A DNA stretch of 40,150 nt from NCBI GenBank assembly GCA_013824755.1, contig PNOJ01000014.1, forward strand, positions 1 through 40,150, read 5' to 3'. The position numbers and the translations under genes were made by a program. Shown here piece by piece: positions 1 through 8,168 of the stretch. Positions within the stretch are counted from its first letter, which is position 1, and every line of letters starts with the position of its first letter. The notes under the pieces were generated by a model that was not told where the DNA came from, made no database searches, and was given only the letters and a program-made list of their open reading frames with translations. The stretch is from Gemmatimonas sp. Lineage in GTDB: Bacteria; Krumholzibacteriota; Krumholzibacteriia; LZORAL124-64-63.

Positions 1-1262
1 GCCCGCCACGCCGCCAGGTCGGCGCAGCCGGCGGCGCGCATCTCGTCGCCGAGGCGGCGCAGCATCCCGGACAGGCGGCCGTAGCCGCCGGGCTTCAGCA
101 GGTCGCTGCAGACGGTCACCGGCCCCAGCCCGAGCGCCACGGCTTCGGCCGCGTTGCCGCGCTCGATCCCGGCCGAGAACGACACCGGCACCTCGCCCCC
201 GGGCCGGCCGGCCAGGGCCAGGCGGCCGGGCAGGCGGGCGTCGAGCTCCGCGAGCAGGGTCGCGGCCAGCACGTGCAGCGGCGCTCCCGACAGGTAGGCC
301 CGTTCTCCCGGCAGACGGCCGCGGTCGTTGGCGACCACCAAGGTGTTGGTGAGCTTGACGCCGAAGCGCCTCCCCTGCGCGCGAGCGAAATCCGCCAGGC
401 GGGCGACGAGTTCCAGGGCGCGGTCCATGACCAGGTCCTCGGCGAAGGCCTGCGGCACCAGGGCCGCATCATGGTAGCCGAGCCGGTCGTGCAGGATCGC
501 CGCCACCGCGTCGGGGCCCAGCAGCGTGGGGTTCAGCTTCACCGTGACGTCCAGGCCGTGGCGGGTCATCAGATGGCGGACGATATCCTCGATCTCCCCC
601 GGCGGGCAGCCGTGGAAGGTGCTGAGGGTGGCGCCGGTGCAGAGGCGCGCCGGCACCTCGACGTCGCGCAGGGCGGCGAGCGGCCGCGGGACCTCGCGGC
701 GCTGCGCGTCCACGGCCGTGCGCGCGTCGCCGAGGCGGTCCAGGAACGCGGCCATCGGCGCGCTGCGCACGCCAGCGAGGTCGTAGCCGCACGACAGCTC
801 GAAGACGTGGCCGCCGGGCTCGCCCACCGCCGCGCGCACCGGCTCCCAGGCGCGCAGGACCGCGATCAGCAGCGCGGCCTTGGCGTATTCGCTCAAGGAC
901 TCGTCCAGGCGCAGCTCCTGGCTCCACTCGACGTTGTAGCCCTCGGCGGCCATGTCGATGCAGGGGCGCGGGATCTCCAGCTCGTCGAGGACCTGGACGG
1001 TCTTCAGTTCCAGCGTGCGCGCCCCGGCCAGCCAGCTCAGCGCCAGATTCTGCGCCAGCTGCGTGTGCGGGCCGGCGGCCGGTCCCAGGGGCGTGCCGAC
1101 GACGTGGCCGCCGACCGTGTCGGCGAGGTCGACGCCGTCGGGCGGCCGGTGCCACTTGCCGGCCGGCAGGTCGAAGATCGCGCCGCGGGCGTCCAGTTCG
1201 ACGACGGCGCGCCCGAGCAGGTCGCGCAGCGGCCAGGGTGTCAGGGCGGGGGGGCGGTTCAT
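1..1262 (-). CDS. ygfK: YgfK-type putative selenate reductase, N-terminal part (cut by window edge)
   Basis: About 420 N-terminal residues are visible; the C-terminal part lies beyond base 1. I translated this strand directly. The segment GTPLGPAAGPHTQLAQNL, then LELKTVQVLD, EGYNVEWSQELR, STFHGCPPGEIE, VKLNPTLLGP and FGVKLTNT match the dihydroorotate-dehydrogenase-like TIM barrel at the start of YgfK, a protein of about 1000 residues whose later parts bind Fe-S clusters and flavin. YgfK is annotated as a putative selenate reductase subunit, and its physiological substrate is not firmly established. The ATG overlaps the stop of the upstream phosphatase as ATGA (1262-1259), which indicates translational coupling. 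Family assignment is firm; function is by family annotation only. The C-terminal redox domains cannot be checked here. Confidence 0.85.
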   Translation of the reverse strand, partial: MNRPPALTPWPLRDLLGRAVVELDARGAIFDLPAGKWHRPPDGVDLADTVGGHVVGTPLGPAAGPHTQLAQNLALSWLAGARTLELKTVQVLDELEIPRPCIDMAAEGYNVEWSQELRLDESLSEYAKAALLIAVLRAWEPVRAAVGEPGGHVFELSCGYDLAGVRSAPMAAFLDRLGDARTAVDAQRREVPRPLAALRDVEVPARLCTGATLSTFHGCPPGEIEDIVRHLMTRHGLDVTVKLNPTLLGPDAVAAILHDRLGYHDAALVPQAFAEDLVMDRALELVARLADFARAQGRRFGVKLTNTLVVANDRGRLPGERAYLSGAPLHVLAATLLAELDARLPGRLALAGRPGGEVPVSFSAGIERGNAAEAVALGLGPVTVCSDLLKPGGYGRLSGMLRRLGDEMRAAGCADLAAWR

Positions 1263-1972
1263 GGGCGGGCCTTCCGGGGTGCGGGCGCGGGCCGGGCCGC
1301 GAAGTGGTCGGCGAGTTCGGCGAAGGTTTCCAACAGGAGGTCCGGGCCGGCGGCGAGCAGACGGGCCCGCGCCGTGAGGCCGAACGCGCAGCCGACGGCG
1401 GTGCAGCCCAGAGCGCGCGCCGCCAGCACGTCGTTGGTCCCGTCCCCGACCATGGCCGTGTCGCCCGGCGCGACGTCCAGCCCGGTCAGGCAGAGCGCCA
1501 GCGCCTCGGGGTCGGGCTTGCGGCGCGCCACGTCGTCGCCGCACACCACGCGCCGGAAGGCGCCGTCGACGTGCAGGCCCGCCAGCACCTTCTCGGCGAA
1601 GCGGCGGGACTTGTTGGTGGCGACCATGAGCGGGAAGCCGGAGAAACGGCGCAGCGTCTCCAACACGCCCGGGTAGAGGCGGCTGTGGTCCAGGCAGTGG
1701 CGGTCGTGGTGGTCGAGGAAGATCGCGAGGCCCTCGGCGACGCGGTCGGCGGCGGACGGGCCGTCCAGGTCGGCGAGCGCGCGCTCGACGAGCTTGCCCA
1801 CGCCGTCGCCCACGTAGGACACGACGACCCGTTCCGGGAGTTCCGGCAACCCGAAGCGCGCGCGCACGTGGTTGGTCGAGACGGTCAGGTCGCGTCCCGA
1901 GTCGACCAGGGTGCCGTCGAGGTCGAAGATGAAGGCCTCGGCCCGGCGACGTCGGCGCGGTTGGCGGCTCAT
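1259..1972 (-). CDS. gph: HAD-family phosphatase, phosphoglycolate phosphatase-like
   Basis: 237 residues. All HAD motifs are present: DLDGT (nucleophile D17, acid D19), ATNK for motif II, RRKPDP for motif III and VGDGTND for motif IV. An alpha-helical cap sits between motifs I and II, as in phosphoglycolate phosphatase Gph, which hydrolyses 2-phosphoglycolate in the cytosol. Length is typical. The start is supported by AGGGGAGGA a few bases upstream and by a promoter with a very short leader. The gene is first in a two-gene unit and overlaps the YgfK-type gene by four bases. Substrate is inferred from similarity; related HAD enzymes such as pyrophosphatase PpaX look much the same. Confidence 0.85.
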   Translation of the reverse strand: MSRQPRRRRRAEAFIFDLDGTLVDSGRDLTVSTNHVRARFGLPELPERVVVSYVGDGVGKLVERALADLDGPSAADRVAEGLAIFLDHHDRHCLDHSRLYPGVLETLRRFSGFPLMVATNKSRRFAEKVLAGLHVDGAFRRVVCGDDVARRKPDPEALALCLTGLDVAPGDTAMVGDGTNDVLAARALGCTAVGCAFGLTARARLLAAGPDLLLETFAELADHFAARPAPAPRKARP

Positions 1973-1989
1973 GCGTTCCTCCCCTCGCG

Positions 1990-2018
1990 ATCATAGGCGG
2001 CACGCGGCGGGGGCGCAA
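1990..2018 (-). promoter_or_regulatory. Promoter of the gph-ygfK unit
   Basis: On the minus strand, -35 TTGCGC (2018-2013), a 17 bp spacer and -10 TATGAT (1995-1990). The expected transcription start is only about 10 bases before the SD sequence. Confidence 0.6.
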
Positions 2019-2052
2019 GCGCGCGTCACGCCGGCCCGGGGCCGTTCCCCGC

Positions 2053-2082
2053 TTGTGCGGGCCGCCCTTCCCCGCCTATACT
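2053..2082 (+). promoter_or_regulatory. Promoter of the SPOR-protein gene
   Basis: -35-like TTGTGC (2053-2058), an 18 bp spacer and -10 TATACT (2077-2082), about 40 bases before the ATG. Confidence 0.55.
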
Positions 2083-2121
2083 CGCGCCTTGTCCGTTTCC
2101 CGAACGACCGGAGGACGCGCG

Positions 2122-2910
2122 ATGTTCGACGACCGGCGCCGCGACGACGACGAGGACGACGGGGACCTGGAGTTCCTCAACCGGGCCGACGAACGTGCGG
2201 AAGAGGCGCGGGCCGGGCACATCGCCGACCTGCCCGGCGACGACGCGGCGGACGCCGGCGAGGACTGGCGCGCGCCGGCGCCGGTGACCGCCCTGCGCCC
2301 GCGCCGCGCGCGTAGCGGCCGCGGCCTGGTGGCCGCGGTGGCGGTGGCGCTGGTGGCCATGCTGGCCTTCGTCTTCTGGCCCCGCGGCGGCTTCGAGCTG
2401 CCCCCGCCGGTGGGCGAGCAGACCTCGGTCGTCACCACCGATTCGCCGGGCCTCCCCTACGACCCGCAGCGGCCCGTCAGCGGGGACGTCGATCTGGCGC
2501 GGGAAGCGCCCGCGGTGGTGCCGGAGTCGCCCGGCGGGCGCGCGGCGGCGGCCGACGCGGCCCGCACGGGCACGACCGCCGAGGCGGCCGGCGACGAGGC
2601 GGTCGGCGTCCAGACTGACGGGAACGCTGCGGATGCCGCGGCCCCCGGCTCGGCGGTCGTGCCGCCGGGCGCTTCCGGGACCTGGGCGATCCAGCTCGGC
2701 GCCTTCGGCCAGCCGGCCAACGCCGAGGAGCTGGCGACCCGGCTGCGTCGGGCCGGGCACCGCATCGAGACCGAGACCGTCAGGACCGCCGGCGGCGCCT
2801 CGCTCACGCGCGTCCGGGTGGCCTGGTTCCGCACCGAAACCGAAGCCTCCGCCTGGGCCGCCGCCCACGCGGCCGTCCTGGGCCGGGACCTCAAGCTCAC
2901 GAGCCGTTGA
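2122..2910 (+). CDS. SPOR-domain inner-membrane protein
   Basis: 262 residues. A very acidic N-terminus (many Asp/Glu in residues 1-50) is followed by one membrane segment at about 69-87. Next comes a long low-complexity Ala/Gly/Pro linker, then a C-terminal SPOR domain from about 187 (WAIQLGAFGQPANAEELATR, VRVAWFRTETEA). SPOR domains bind denuded peptidoglycan at the division septum, so the topology is cytoplasmic N-terminus, one TM and periplasmic SPOR domain. The start at 2122 is chosen for the SD CGGAGGA seven bases upstream; an in-frame ATG at 2053 lies upstream of the likely transcription start. FabH follows after 34 bases with its own SD and may be co-transcribed. Similar to FtsN/DedD in architecture only. 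Confidence 0.8.
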   Translation: MFDDRRRDDDEDDGDLEFLNRADERAEEARAGHIADLPGDDAADAGEDWRAPAPVTALRPRRARSGRGLVAAVAVALVAMLAFVFWPRGGFELPPPVGEQTSVVTTDSPGLPYDPQRPVSGDVDLAREAPAVVPESPGGRAAAADAARTGTTAEAAGDEAVGVQTDGNAADAAAPGSAVVPPGASGTWAIQLGAFGQPANAEELATRLRRAGHRIETETVRTAGGASLTRVRVAWFRTETEASAWAAAHAAVLGRDLKLTSR

Positions 2911-2944
2911 CGAGCTCGCGCACCGCTGAACCGGGAGGCCGGAT

Positions 2945-3937
2945 GTGACCTGCGCCATGGTGATCGGGACGGGACACTGCGTCCCCGAGCGCGTCGTGAC
3001 CAACCGCGACCTCATGCAGTGGATGGACACCAGCGACGAGTGGATCGTCGAGCGCACGGGGATCCGCGAACGGCGCTGGATCTCCCCCGGCACGACGCTC
3101 GACGACCTCGCCGCCGGCGCCGCGCGCATGGCGCTGCAGGACGCGGGCCTCGCGGCCGAGGAGCTCGACCTGATCATCTGCGCGACCCTCAACCCCGACT
3201 GCTTCTTTCCTGGCAACGGCGTCCTGCTGCAGCACGCGCTGGGCGCGCGCACGGTCGGCGCCCTGGACATCCGCAACCAGTGCACCGGCTTCGTCTACGG
3301 CCTGGCCACGGCTGCGGCCCACATCAAAGCCGGGCTCGCGCGCACCGTGCTGGTCGTCGGCACGGAGATCCACTCCACCTCGCTGGACCTCTCCGACCGC
3401 GGCCGCGACATCGCCGTGCTGTTCGGCGACGGGGCCGGCGCCGCCGTCCTGCGCGCCGGCGAAGGCGGGGGCGACGTGCTGGCCAGCGTCCTGCACAGCC
3501 AGGGGGAATTCGCCCGCGAGCTGTGGTGCGAGCTGCCGTCGGGCAGCCAGCCCGGCCGCATCACGGCCGCGCAGATCGCCGAGGGTCGCCACTACCCGCA
3601 CATGAACGGCCGCGCCGTCTACACGCACGCCGTGCGGCGCTTCTGCGAGGCGATCCAGGAGGTGCTCGACGCGGGAGGGGTCGCGAAGCAGGACGTCAAG
3701 CTGGTCATCCCCCACCAGGCCAACCTGCGCATCACCGAGGCGGTGACCAAGCGCTTCGATCTGGCGCCGGAGCAGGTCTTCAGCAACATCCAGCGCTACG
3801 GCAACACGACGGCGGCGTCGATCCCCATCGCGCTGAGCGAGGCGGTGCGGGAGGGCAGGCTCGCCCGCGGCGACCTGCTGGTGCTGGTGGCGTTCGGCTC
3901 GGGGTTCACCTGGGGCGCCAACCTGATCCGCTGGTGA
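2945..3937 (+). CDS. fabH: 3-oxoacyl-ACP synthase III (KAS III)
   Basis: 330 residues, normal for FabH, which condenses acetyl-CoA (or another acyl-CoA) with malonyl-ACP to start fatty acid synthesis. The catalytic triad is visible: Cys113 in NQCTGFVYG, His257 in IPHQAN and Asn287 in YGNTTAASIP. The active-site context NQCTGF differs from the common ACSGF, so primer preference may differ. The start is taken as GTG 2945, six bases after GGGAGG; an ATG at 2957 is the alternative. It is not inside a fab cluster here. It ends seven bases from the convergent rex gene, with no terminator seen between them. Confidence 0.92.
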   Translation: MTCAMVIGTGHCVPERVVTNRDLMQWMDTSDEWIVERTGIRERRWISPGTTLDDLAAGAARMALQDAGLAAEELDLIICATLNPDCFFPGNGVLLQHALGARTVGALDIRNQCTGFVYGLATAAAHIKAGLARTVLVVGTEIHSTSLDLSDRGRDIAVLFGDGAGAAVLRAGEGGGDVLASVLHSQGEFARELWCELPSGSQPGRITAAQIAEGRHYPHMNGRAVYTHAVRRFCEAIQEVLDAGGVAKQDVKLVIPHQANLRITEAVTKRFDLAPEQVFSNIQRYGNTTAASIPIALSEAVREGRLARGDLLVLVAFGSGFTWGANLIRW

Positions 3938-3944
3938 GCGGCGG

Positions 3945-4619
3945 CTAGTCCTGCCTGAGCTCGTCGTTCTGGCCGATGCGCTTGGTCTTGAAGCTCAGGC
4001 ACATCAGCCCCACCGCGAGGCGCTCGTTGCGCACGATGACCTGCGGCGGGGTGCGGATGTCGGTCGGGGTGAAGTTCCAGACGCCGACCACACCGGCGGC
4101 GATCATCTGGTTGGCGACGTCCTGCGCGACGTTCACCGGCACGGTCAGCACGCCGACCTTGATGCCGTGCTCCTTCACGAACCCGGGCATCTCCGACAGC
4201 GGCCGGATCGGCACGCCCCGGATCTCCAGGCCCACCAGTTTCGGGTCCACGTCGAAGATCCCGCGCAGGGGGAAGCCCAACCGCTCGAAATTGCGGTAGT
4301 TGGCCAGGCCCTGGCCGAGATGGCCGGCGCCCACGATGATCATGGGGACCGGGATGTCGACCCCGATGATCTCCTCGAGGGCCGGCACCAGCTTGTCCAC
4401 CTGGTAGGGGCGCCCCGGTTTGCTGAAACCGCCGAAGTAATGAAAATCGTGCCGCAGCTGGCTGGCCTTGATGTCCAGCGAGGTCGCGAGTTGTCGCGAC
4501 GAGACTTCCTTGACACCCGCCTGCTGCAGCAGGATGAGCTTGTCCAGGTACAGGGGCAGGCGCAGGATCGTGGCGTCCGGGACGCGGAATTTCTTGCCCT
4601 TGTTGTTGACGACCCTCAC
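3945..4619 (-). CDS. rex: Redox-sensing transcriptional repressor Rex
   Basis: 224 residues. An N-terminal winged helix (about 13-65, ILRLPLYLDKL and SSRQLATSLDIKASQLRHDF, then YFGGFSKPG) leads into a Rossmann NAD(H)-binding domain (GAGHLGQGL at 97-105, FDVDPKLVG at 122-130). A C-terminal dimerisation region follows (RLAVGLMCLSFK). Rex senses the NADH/NAD ratio and represses fermentative or respiratory genes when NADH is low. I place the start at GTG 4619, seven bases after AAGGGAG; a GTG at 4664 would add 15 residues with no good SD. The gene is divergent from gatE and has its own promoter with a candidate Rex operator at the start point, suggesting autoregulation. Confidence 0.9.
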   Translation of the reverse strand: MRVVNNKGKKFRVPDATILRLPLYLDKLILLQQAGVKEVSSRQLATSLDIKASQLRHDFHYFGGFSKPGRPYQVDKLVPALEEIIGVDIPVPMIIVGAGHLGQGLANYRNFERLGFPLRGIFDVDPKLVGLEIRGVPIRPLSEMPGFVKEHGIKVGVLTVPVNVAQDVANQMIAAGVVGVWNFTPTDIRTPPQVIVRNERLAVGLMCLSFKTKRIGQNDELRQD

Positions 4620-4672
4620 CTGGATCTCCCTTCGCCGATCGCCCCGCAACCCCGCCAGGAACACAACCGTTC

Positions 4673-4690
4673 TTGTTAGGTCTTTGACAG
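4673..4690. promoter_or_regulatory. Candidate Rex operator
   Basis: TTGTTAGGTCTTTGACAG resembles the Rex-box form TTGTTAAnnnnTTAACAA with several mismatches, and it sits on the expected start point of rex. A second isolated perfect half-site, TTGTGAA on the minus strand (4749-4743), lies upstream of the rex -35 box. Position is persuasive; sequence match is only partial. Confidence 0.35.
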
Positions 4691-4694
4691 GACC

Positions 4695-4724
4695 AATCTA
4701 CTCCCACCCCGGGATGCGCGTCAA
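4695..4724 (-). promoter_or_regulatory. Promoter of rex
   Basis: On the minus strand, -35 TTGACG (4724-4719), an 18 bp spacer and -10 TAGATT (4700-4695), followed by a leader of about 70 bases. Confidence 0.55.
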
Positions 4725-4774
4725 GATGCTGGTTGACGAGATTTCACAACCGGCCTGCCGATGGGAAAACAACG

Positions 4775-4803
4775 TTGGCCCCCCGCCGGGCGCCCCCTAT
4801 ATT
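4775..4803 (+). promoter_or_regulatory. Promoter of gatE-gatD
   Basis: TTGGCC (4775-4780), a 17 bp spacer and TATATT (4798-4803), about 45 bases before the gatE ATG. Bacterial in form. Confidence 0.5.
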
Positions 4804-4848
4804 GGTCCCGCGCCGCACGTTCCGTCACTCCAGCCGCACAGGTCGCGC

Positions 4849-6765
4849 ATGAACGACGTCTCCCGCTACGATCCCCTGCAGGGCGCTCCGCTGCCCGTCC
4901 TGGGAGCCTGGGGCGAGGACGAGTACGCGTCGCTCGGGCTGATGTCCGGGCTCGAGGTGCACCAGCAGCTGCTGACCGCGAACAAGCTCTTCTGCCGCTG
5001 CCCCGCCGGCCGGTACGCCACGCGGCACCACGCGGAGATCCTGCGCCACATGCGCCCGACCCTCAGCGAGATGGGGGACTACGACGGCACCGCGCTGATG
5101 GAGTTCAAGACCCGCAAGAACATCACCTACCTGCTGAACGACGAGACGGTCTGCACCTACGAGATGGACGACGCCCCCCCCTTCGAGATGAATCCCGAGG
5201 CGCTGGACATCGCGGTGCGGGTCTCGCTGATGCTCGGCCTGCAGGTGGTCGACGAGATCCACATCGCCCGCAAGCAGTACCTGGACGGCAGCATCCCGAC
5301 GGGCTTCCAGCGCACGGCGATCATCGGCGTCCAGGGCGCGGTCCCCCACCGCGGCCGGCGCATCGGGATCCGCCAGCTGTCCATCGAGGAGGATTCCTGC
5401 CGCGAGGTCAGCGACCGCGGCCACTCCCGCGTCTACCGCACCGACCGCCTGGGCATGCCCCTGATCGAGACGGTCACTGACCCCGACATGCACACCCCCT
5501 GGGACGTGGCCGCCGTCTGCGACGCGCTGCGCCGCCTGGCACGGGCCAGCGGCCTGGTGCGCACGGGCGTCGGCGCGGCGCGGCAGGACGTGAACGTGAG
5601 CATCCGCGGCGGTTCCCGCGTCGAGATCAAGGGCGTCCCGAGCATCAAGCGCATCCCGCGGCTGGTCCACAACGAGGCCCTGCGCCAGCGCAGCCTGCTG
5701 GCCATCCGCGACGTCCTGCGCGAGCGCGGCGTCACCGCGGCTTCGCTGACCGACGCCTCGCGCGACGTCACGTCCGTCGTCCACGCCGCCGAAGGCGGCT
5801 ACCTGCGCGACGCGGTCGCCGGCGGCGCCCGCGTCGTGGCCGTGCCCCTGCCGGGTTTCGAGGGCCTCGTCTCCACGCCGACCCAGCCCCACACCCGCTT
5901 TCTGAAGGAATTCTCCGACCGCGTGCGCGTGGTCGCCTGCCTCGACGCGATGCCGAACGTCATCTGCTCGACGAGCGAGGTCCCGACGCTCTCGTCGGCC
6001 GAGTGGGGCCGCATCGAGCGCGCCTGCGGCGTCGGGCGCGACACGCCGATCATGGTGGTCTGGGGCGACGAGCGGGACGTGTGCACCGCGGCGGGCGAGA
6101 TCCTGCTGCGGGCCCGCGAGGCCTGCGAGGGCGTGCCCGAGGAGACCCGCCAGGCCCTGGACGACGACACCACCGGTTTCGAGCGCGTCCTGCCCGGCCC
6201 CAGCCGCATGTACCCCGACACCGACCTGCCGCCGGTGGTGCTGGGCGCGGAAAGGTTGGCGCGCCTGGCGACCGACCTGCCGCCGCCGCCCTGGGAGCGT
6301 CGCGAACGGCTGCGGCGCGACGGGGTCGGCGAGGACCTGGCCGACCGGCTGGCCCGGCACCCGGCGTACGCGCTCTACGCGCACCTGCAGCCGCGGCTCG
6401 GCGCCGGCCCGCTGAACGCGACCGGCCTGGCCTCGCTGCTGCTGGACCGCGACCTGCCGCGGCCGTCGAGCCTGGCCGCGGCGGGCGACTGGTGGGAACG
6501 CGTCCTGGACGGGCTGTGCGCGGGCCGCGTGCTGCCCGAGGGGATCTGGTGGGCGGACGGCGAGCCGGCGGACGCGCTGCCGCCGGCGGCGGCCCGCGCG
6601 GCCTTCGACGCGGCCTTCGCGGCGGCCGTGCAGGAGCTGCCGGCGGTCCTGCCGGCGGACGGTGGGCCGCGGCTGCGCGCGATCATGGGCCGGGTGATGC
6701 CCGCCCTGCGCGGCCGGGTGTCGGGACGCCAGGCGGCCGCCTGGGCCGAGGAGGCGACGTCGTGA
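4849..6765 (+). CDS. gatE: Glu-tRNA(Gln) amidotransferase subunit E (archaeal type)
   Basis: 638 residues, the usual GatE length and much longer than bacterial GatB (about 480). GatE is the tRNA-binding kinase/transamidase subunit that converts Glu-tRNA(Gln) to Gln-tRNA(Gln) with ammonia from GatD. Visible in order: the GatB/GatE cradle with GLEVHQQL (34-41), KLFCRCP (46-52, C49 and C51), ARQDVNVSIRGG (244-255) and VEIKGV (258-263); a GAD (AspRS-like) insertion at about 310-430 (PHTRFLKEFSDRV, EGVPEETR); PGPSRMYPDTDLPP at 449-462; and a helical tail ending in AIMGRVMPALRGRV. The GAD insertion and the PSRMYPDTD context separate it from GatB. Start 4849 has a weak SD (AGGT). It overlaps gatD by four bases (GTGA). 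Its presence in a bacterium is unusual. Confidence 0.93.
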   Translation: MNDVSRYDPLQGAPLPVLGAWGEDEYASLGLMSGLEVHQQLLTANKLFCRCPAGRYATRHHAEILRHMRPTLSEMGDYDGTALMEFKTRKNITYLLNDETVCTYEMDDAPPFEMNPEALDIAVRVSLMLGLQVVDEIHIARKQYLDGSIPTGFQRTAIIGVQGAVPHRGRRIGIRQLSIEEDSCREVSDRGHSRVYRTDRLGMPLIETVTDPDMHTPWDVAAVCDALRRLARASGLVRTGVGAARQDVNVSIRGGSRVEIKGVPSIKRIPRLVHNEALRQRSLLAIRDVLRERGVTAASLTDASRDVTSVVHAAEGGYLRDAVAGGARVVAVPLPGFEGLVSTPTQPHTRFLKEFSDRVRVVACLDAMPNVICSTSEVPTLSSAEWGRIERACGVGRDTPIMVVWGDERDVCTAAGEILLRAREACEGVPEETRQALDDDTTGFERVLPGPSRMYPDTDLPPVVLGAERLARLATDLPPPPWERRERLRRDGVGEDLADRLARHPAYALYAHLQPRLGAGPLNATGLASLLLDRDLPRPSSLAAAGDWWERVLDGLCAGRVLPEGIWWADGEPADALPPAAARAAFDAAFAAAVQELPAVLPADGGPRLRAIMGRVMPALRGRVSGRQAAAWAEEATS

Positions 6766-8156
6766 GCGGGAACGCCGGCGAGGACTACAAGGGCTACCGC
6801 GACCCCGCGCTGTCGGTGCTCCGGCGGTTCGAGGCGCTGGTGTGGAGCGACGTCACCGTCCGCACCGACCGCGGCGAGTTCCGCGGACTCATCCTGCCGC
6901 GCAACGAGATGGCCGACCCGGAGCACGTCGTGCTGAAGATGTCGACCGGCTACAACATCGGCCTGCACGTCGGCGGCGTGCAGGAAATCACGGTCCACGG
7001 GCGCAAGGTCGCCAACTACAAGATCCCGGAGAAGGCCTTCCCCTACGCCGAGGGCAAGCCCCGGGTCAAGCTGCTGGGCACCGGCGGCACGATCGCCTCG
7101 CGGCTCGACTACCGCACCGGCGCCGTGATCCCCGCCTTCTCGCCCGGCGAGCTGTACGGCTCGGTGCCCGAATTGGCGGACGTCTGCAACCTGGAGACCG
7201 AGAAGCTCTACGGCGTGTTCAGCGAGAACATGGGCCCCGAGCAGTGGATCGGCCTGGCCGAGGCCATCGGGCGCGAGATCGCCGCCGGCGTCGACGGCAT
7301 CGTGGTGGGCCACGGCACCGACACCATGCACCACACCGCGGCCATCCTCTCCTTCATGGTCCAGGACCCGCCGGTGCCGATCGTCATGGTCGGCAGCCAG
7401 CGCTCGAGCGACCGTCCCAGCTCCGACGCCGCCATCAACCTCATGAACGCCACGCGGACGGCCGCGACCAGCGACCTCGCCGAGGTGATGGTCTGCATGT
7501 TCGGCCCCACGAGCGACCAGTACGGCCTGCTGCACCAGGGCACGCGCGTGCGCAAGATGCACTCCTCGTACCGCTCGACCTTCCGCACCCTGAGCGACGT
7601 CCCCCTGGGCAAGGTCGACCAGGGCGGCGTCACGCCGTTCCGCAACGACTACCGCCGCCGCCGCGCCGACCGCGACGTCGCGATCAAGGCCGTCTTCGAC
7701 GACCGGGTCTCGCTGGTCTACTACTACCCGGGCATGAAGCCGGACGTCATCGACAGCCTGGTCGACCACGGCTACAAGGGGATCGTCATCGCGGGCACGG
7801 GCCTGGGCCACGTCAACCGCCCCCTGTACCCCGCGCTGGAGCGGGCGCACAAGGCGGGCGTCTCGATGTTCATGACCGTGCAGACGCTCTGGGGCTTCGT
7901 GCAGATGTACGTGTACGAGACCGGGCGCGAGATCATGGAGCTGGGCGTCGTGCCCGCGGCCAACATGCTGCCCGAGGTGGCCTACATGAAGCTGGGCTGG
8001 GCGCTGGGCCAGACGCAGGACCCCGCCGAGGTCGCCCGCATCATGCTGACGCCGATCGCGCGCGACATCACCGAGCGGGAGCCCTACAACGGCTACCTCG
8101 TGTACCAGGGCGGCATCCCCGAGGTCGACCAGTTCCTGAGCGAGCACTGGAAGTAG
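6762..8156 (+). CDS. gatD: Glu-tRNA(Gln) amidotransferase subunit D (archaeal type)
   Basis: 464 residues. An N-terminal beta-barrel-like domain (about 1-95, with the extension found in GatD but not in plain asparaginases) precedes an L-asparaginase-type amidase. Catalytic residues are all present: Thr110 in TGGTIAS, Thr186 and Asp187 in GHGTDTMHHTA, and Lys265 in RVRKMHSS. GatD releases ammonia from glutamine or asparagine and passes it to GatE. RKMHSS and the N-terminal domain argue for GatD rather than AnsA/AnsB. The GTG start at 6762 overlaps the gatE stop (GTGA) and has GAGGAGG upstream, so translation is coupled and the two products are likely made in equal amounts. Confidence 0.93.
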   Translation: MSGNAGEDYKGYRDPALSVLRRFEALVWSDVTVRTDRGEFRGLILPRNEMADPEHVVLKMSTGYNIGLHVGGVQEITVHGRKVANYKIPEKAFPYAEGKPRVKLLGTGGTIASRLDYRTGAVIPAFSPGELYGSVPELADVCNLETEKLYGVFSENMGPEQWIGLAEAIGREIAAGVDGIVVGHGTDTMHHTAAILSFMVQDPPVPIVMVGSQRSSDRPSSDAAINLMNATRTAATSDLAEVMVCMFGPTSDQYGLLHQGTRVRKMHSSYRSTFRTLSDVPLGKVDQGGVTPFRNDYRRRRADRDVAIKAVFDDRVSLVYYYPGMKPDVIDSLVDHGYKGIVIAGTGLGHVNRPLYPALERAHKAGVSMFMTVQTLWGFVQMYVYETGREIMELGVVPAANMLPEVAYMKLGWALGQTQDPAEVARIMLTPIARDITEREPYNGYLVYQGGIPEVDQFLSEHWK

Positions 8157-8168
8157 CGGCGGCCCGCG

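Noticed and set aside
273-1996. Overlapping plus-strand open frames opposite ygfK and gph
   Set aside because: The opposite strand carries two recognisable proteins with catalytic motifs and a start-stop overlap; the plus frames have no family features.
4849-8156. That the whole window is archaeal, given GatDE and the archaeal-like form of AhcY
   Set aside because: Bacterial sigma-type promoters, lipoproteins, SPOR domain, FabH, PyrR and Rex exclude this. The short AhcY form is also common in bacteria.
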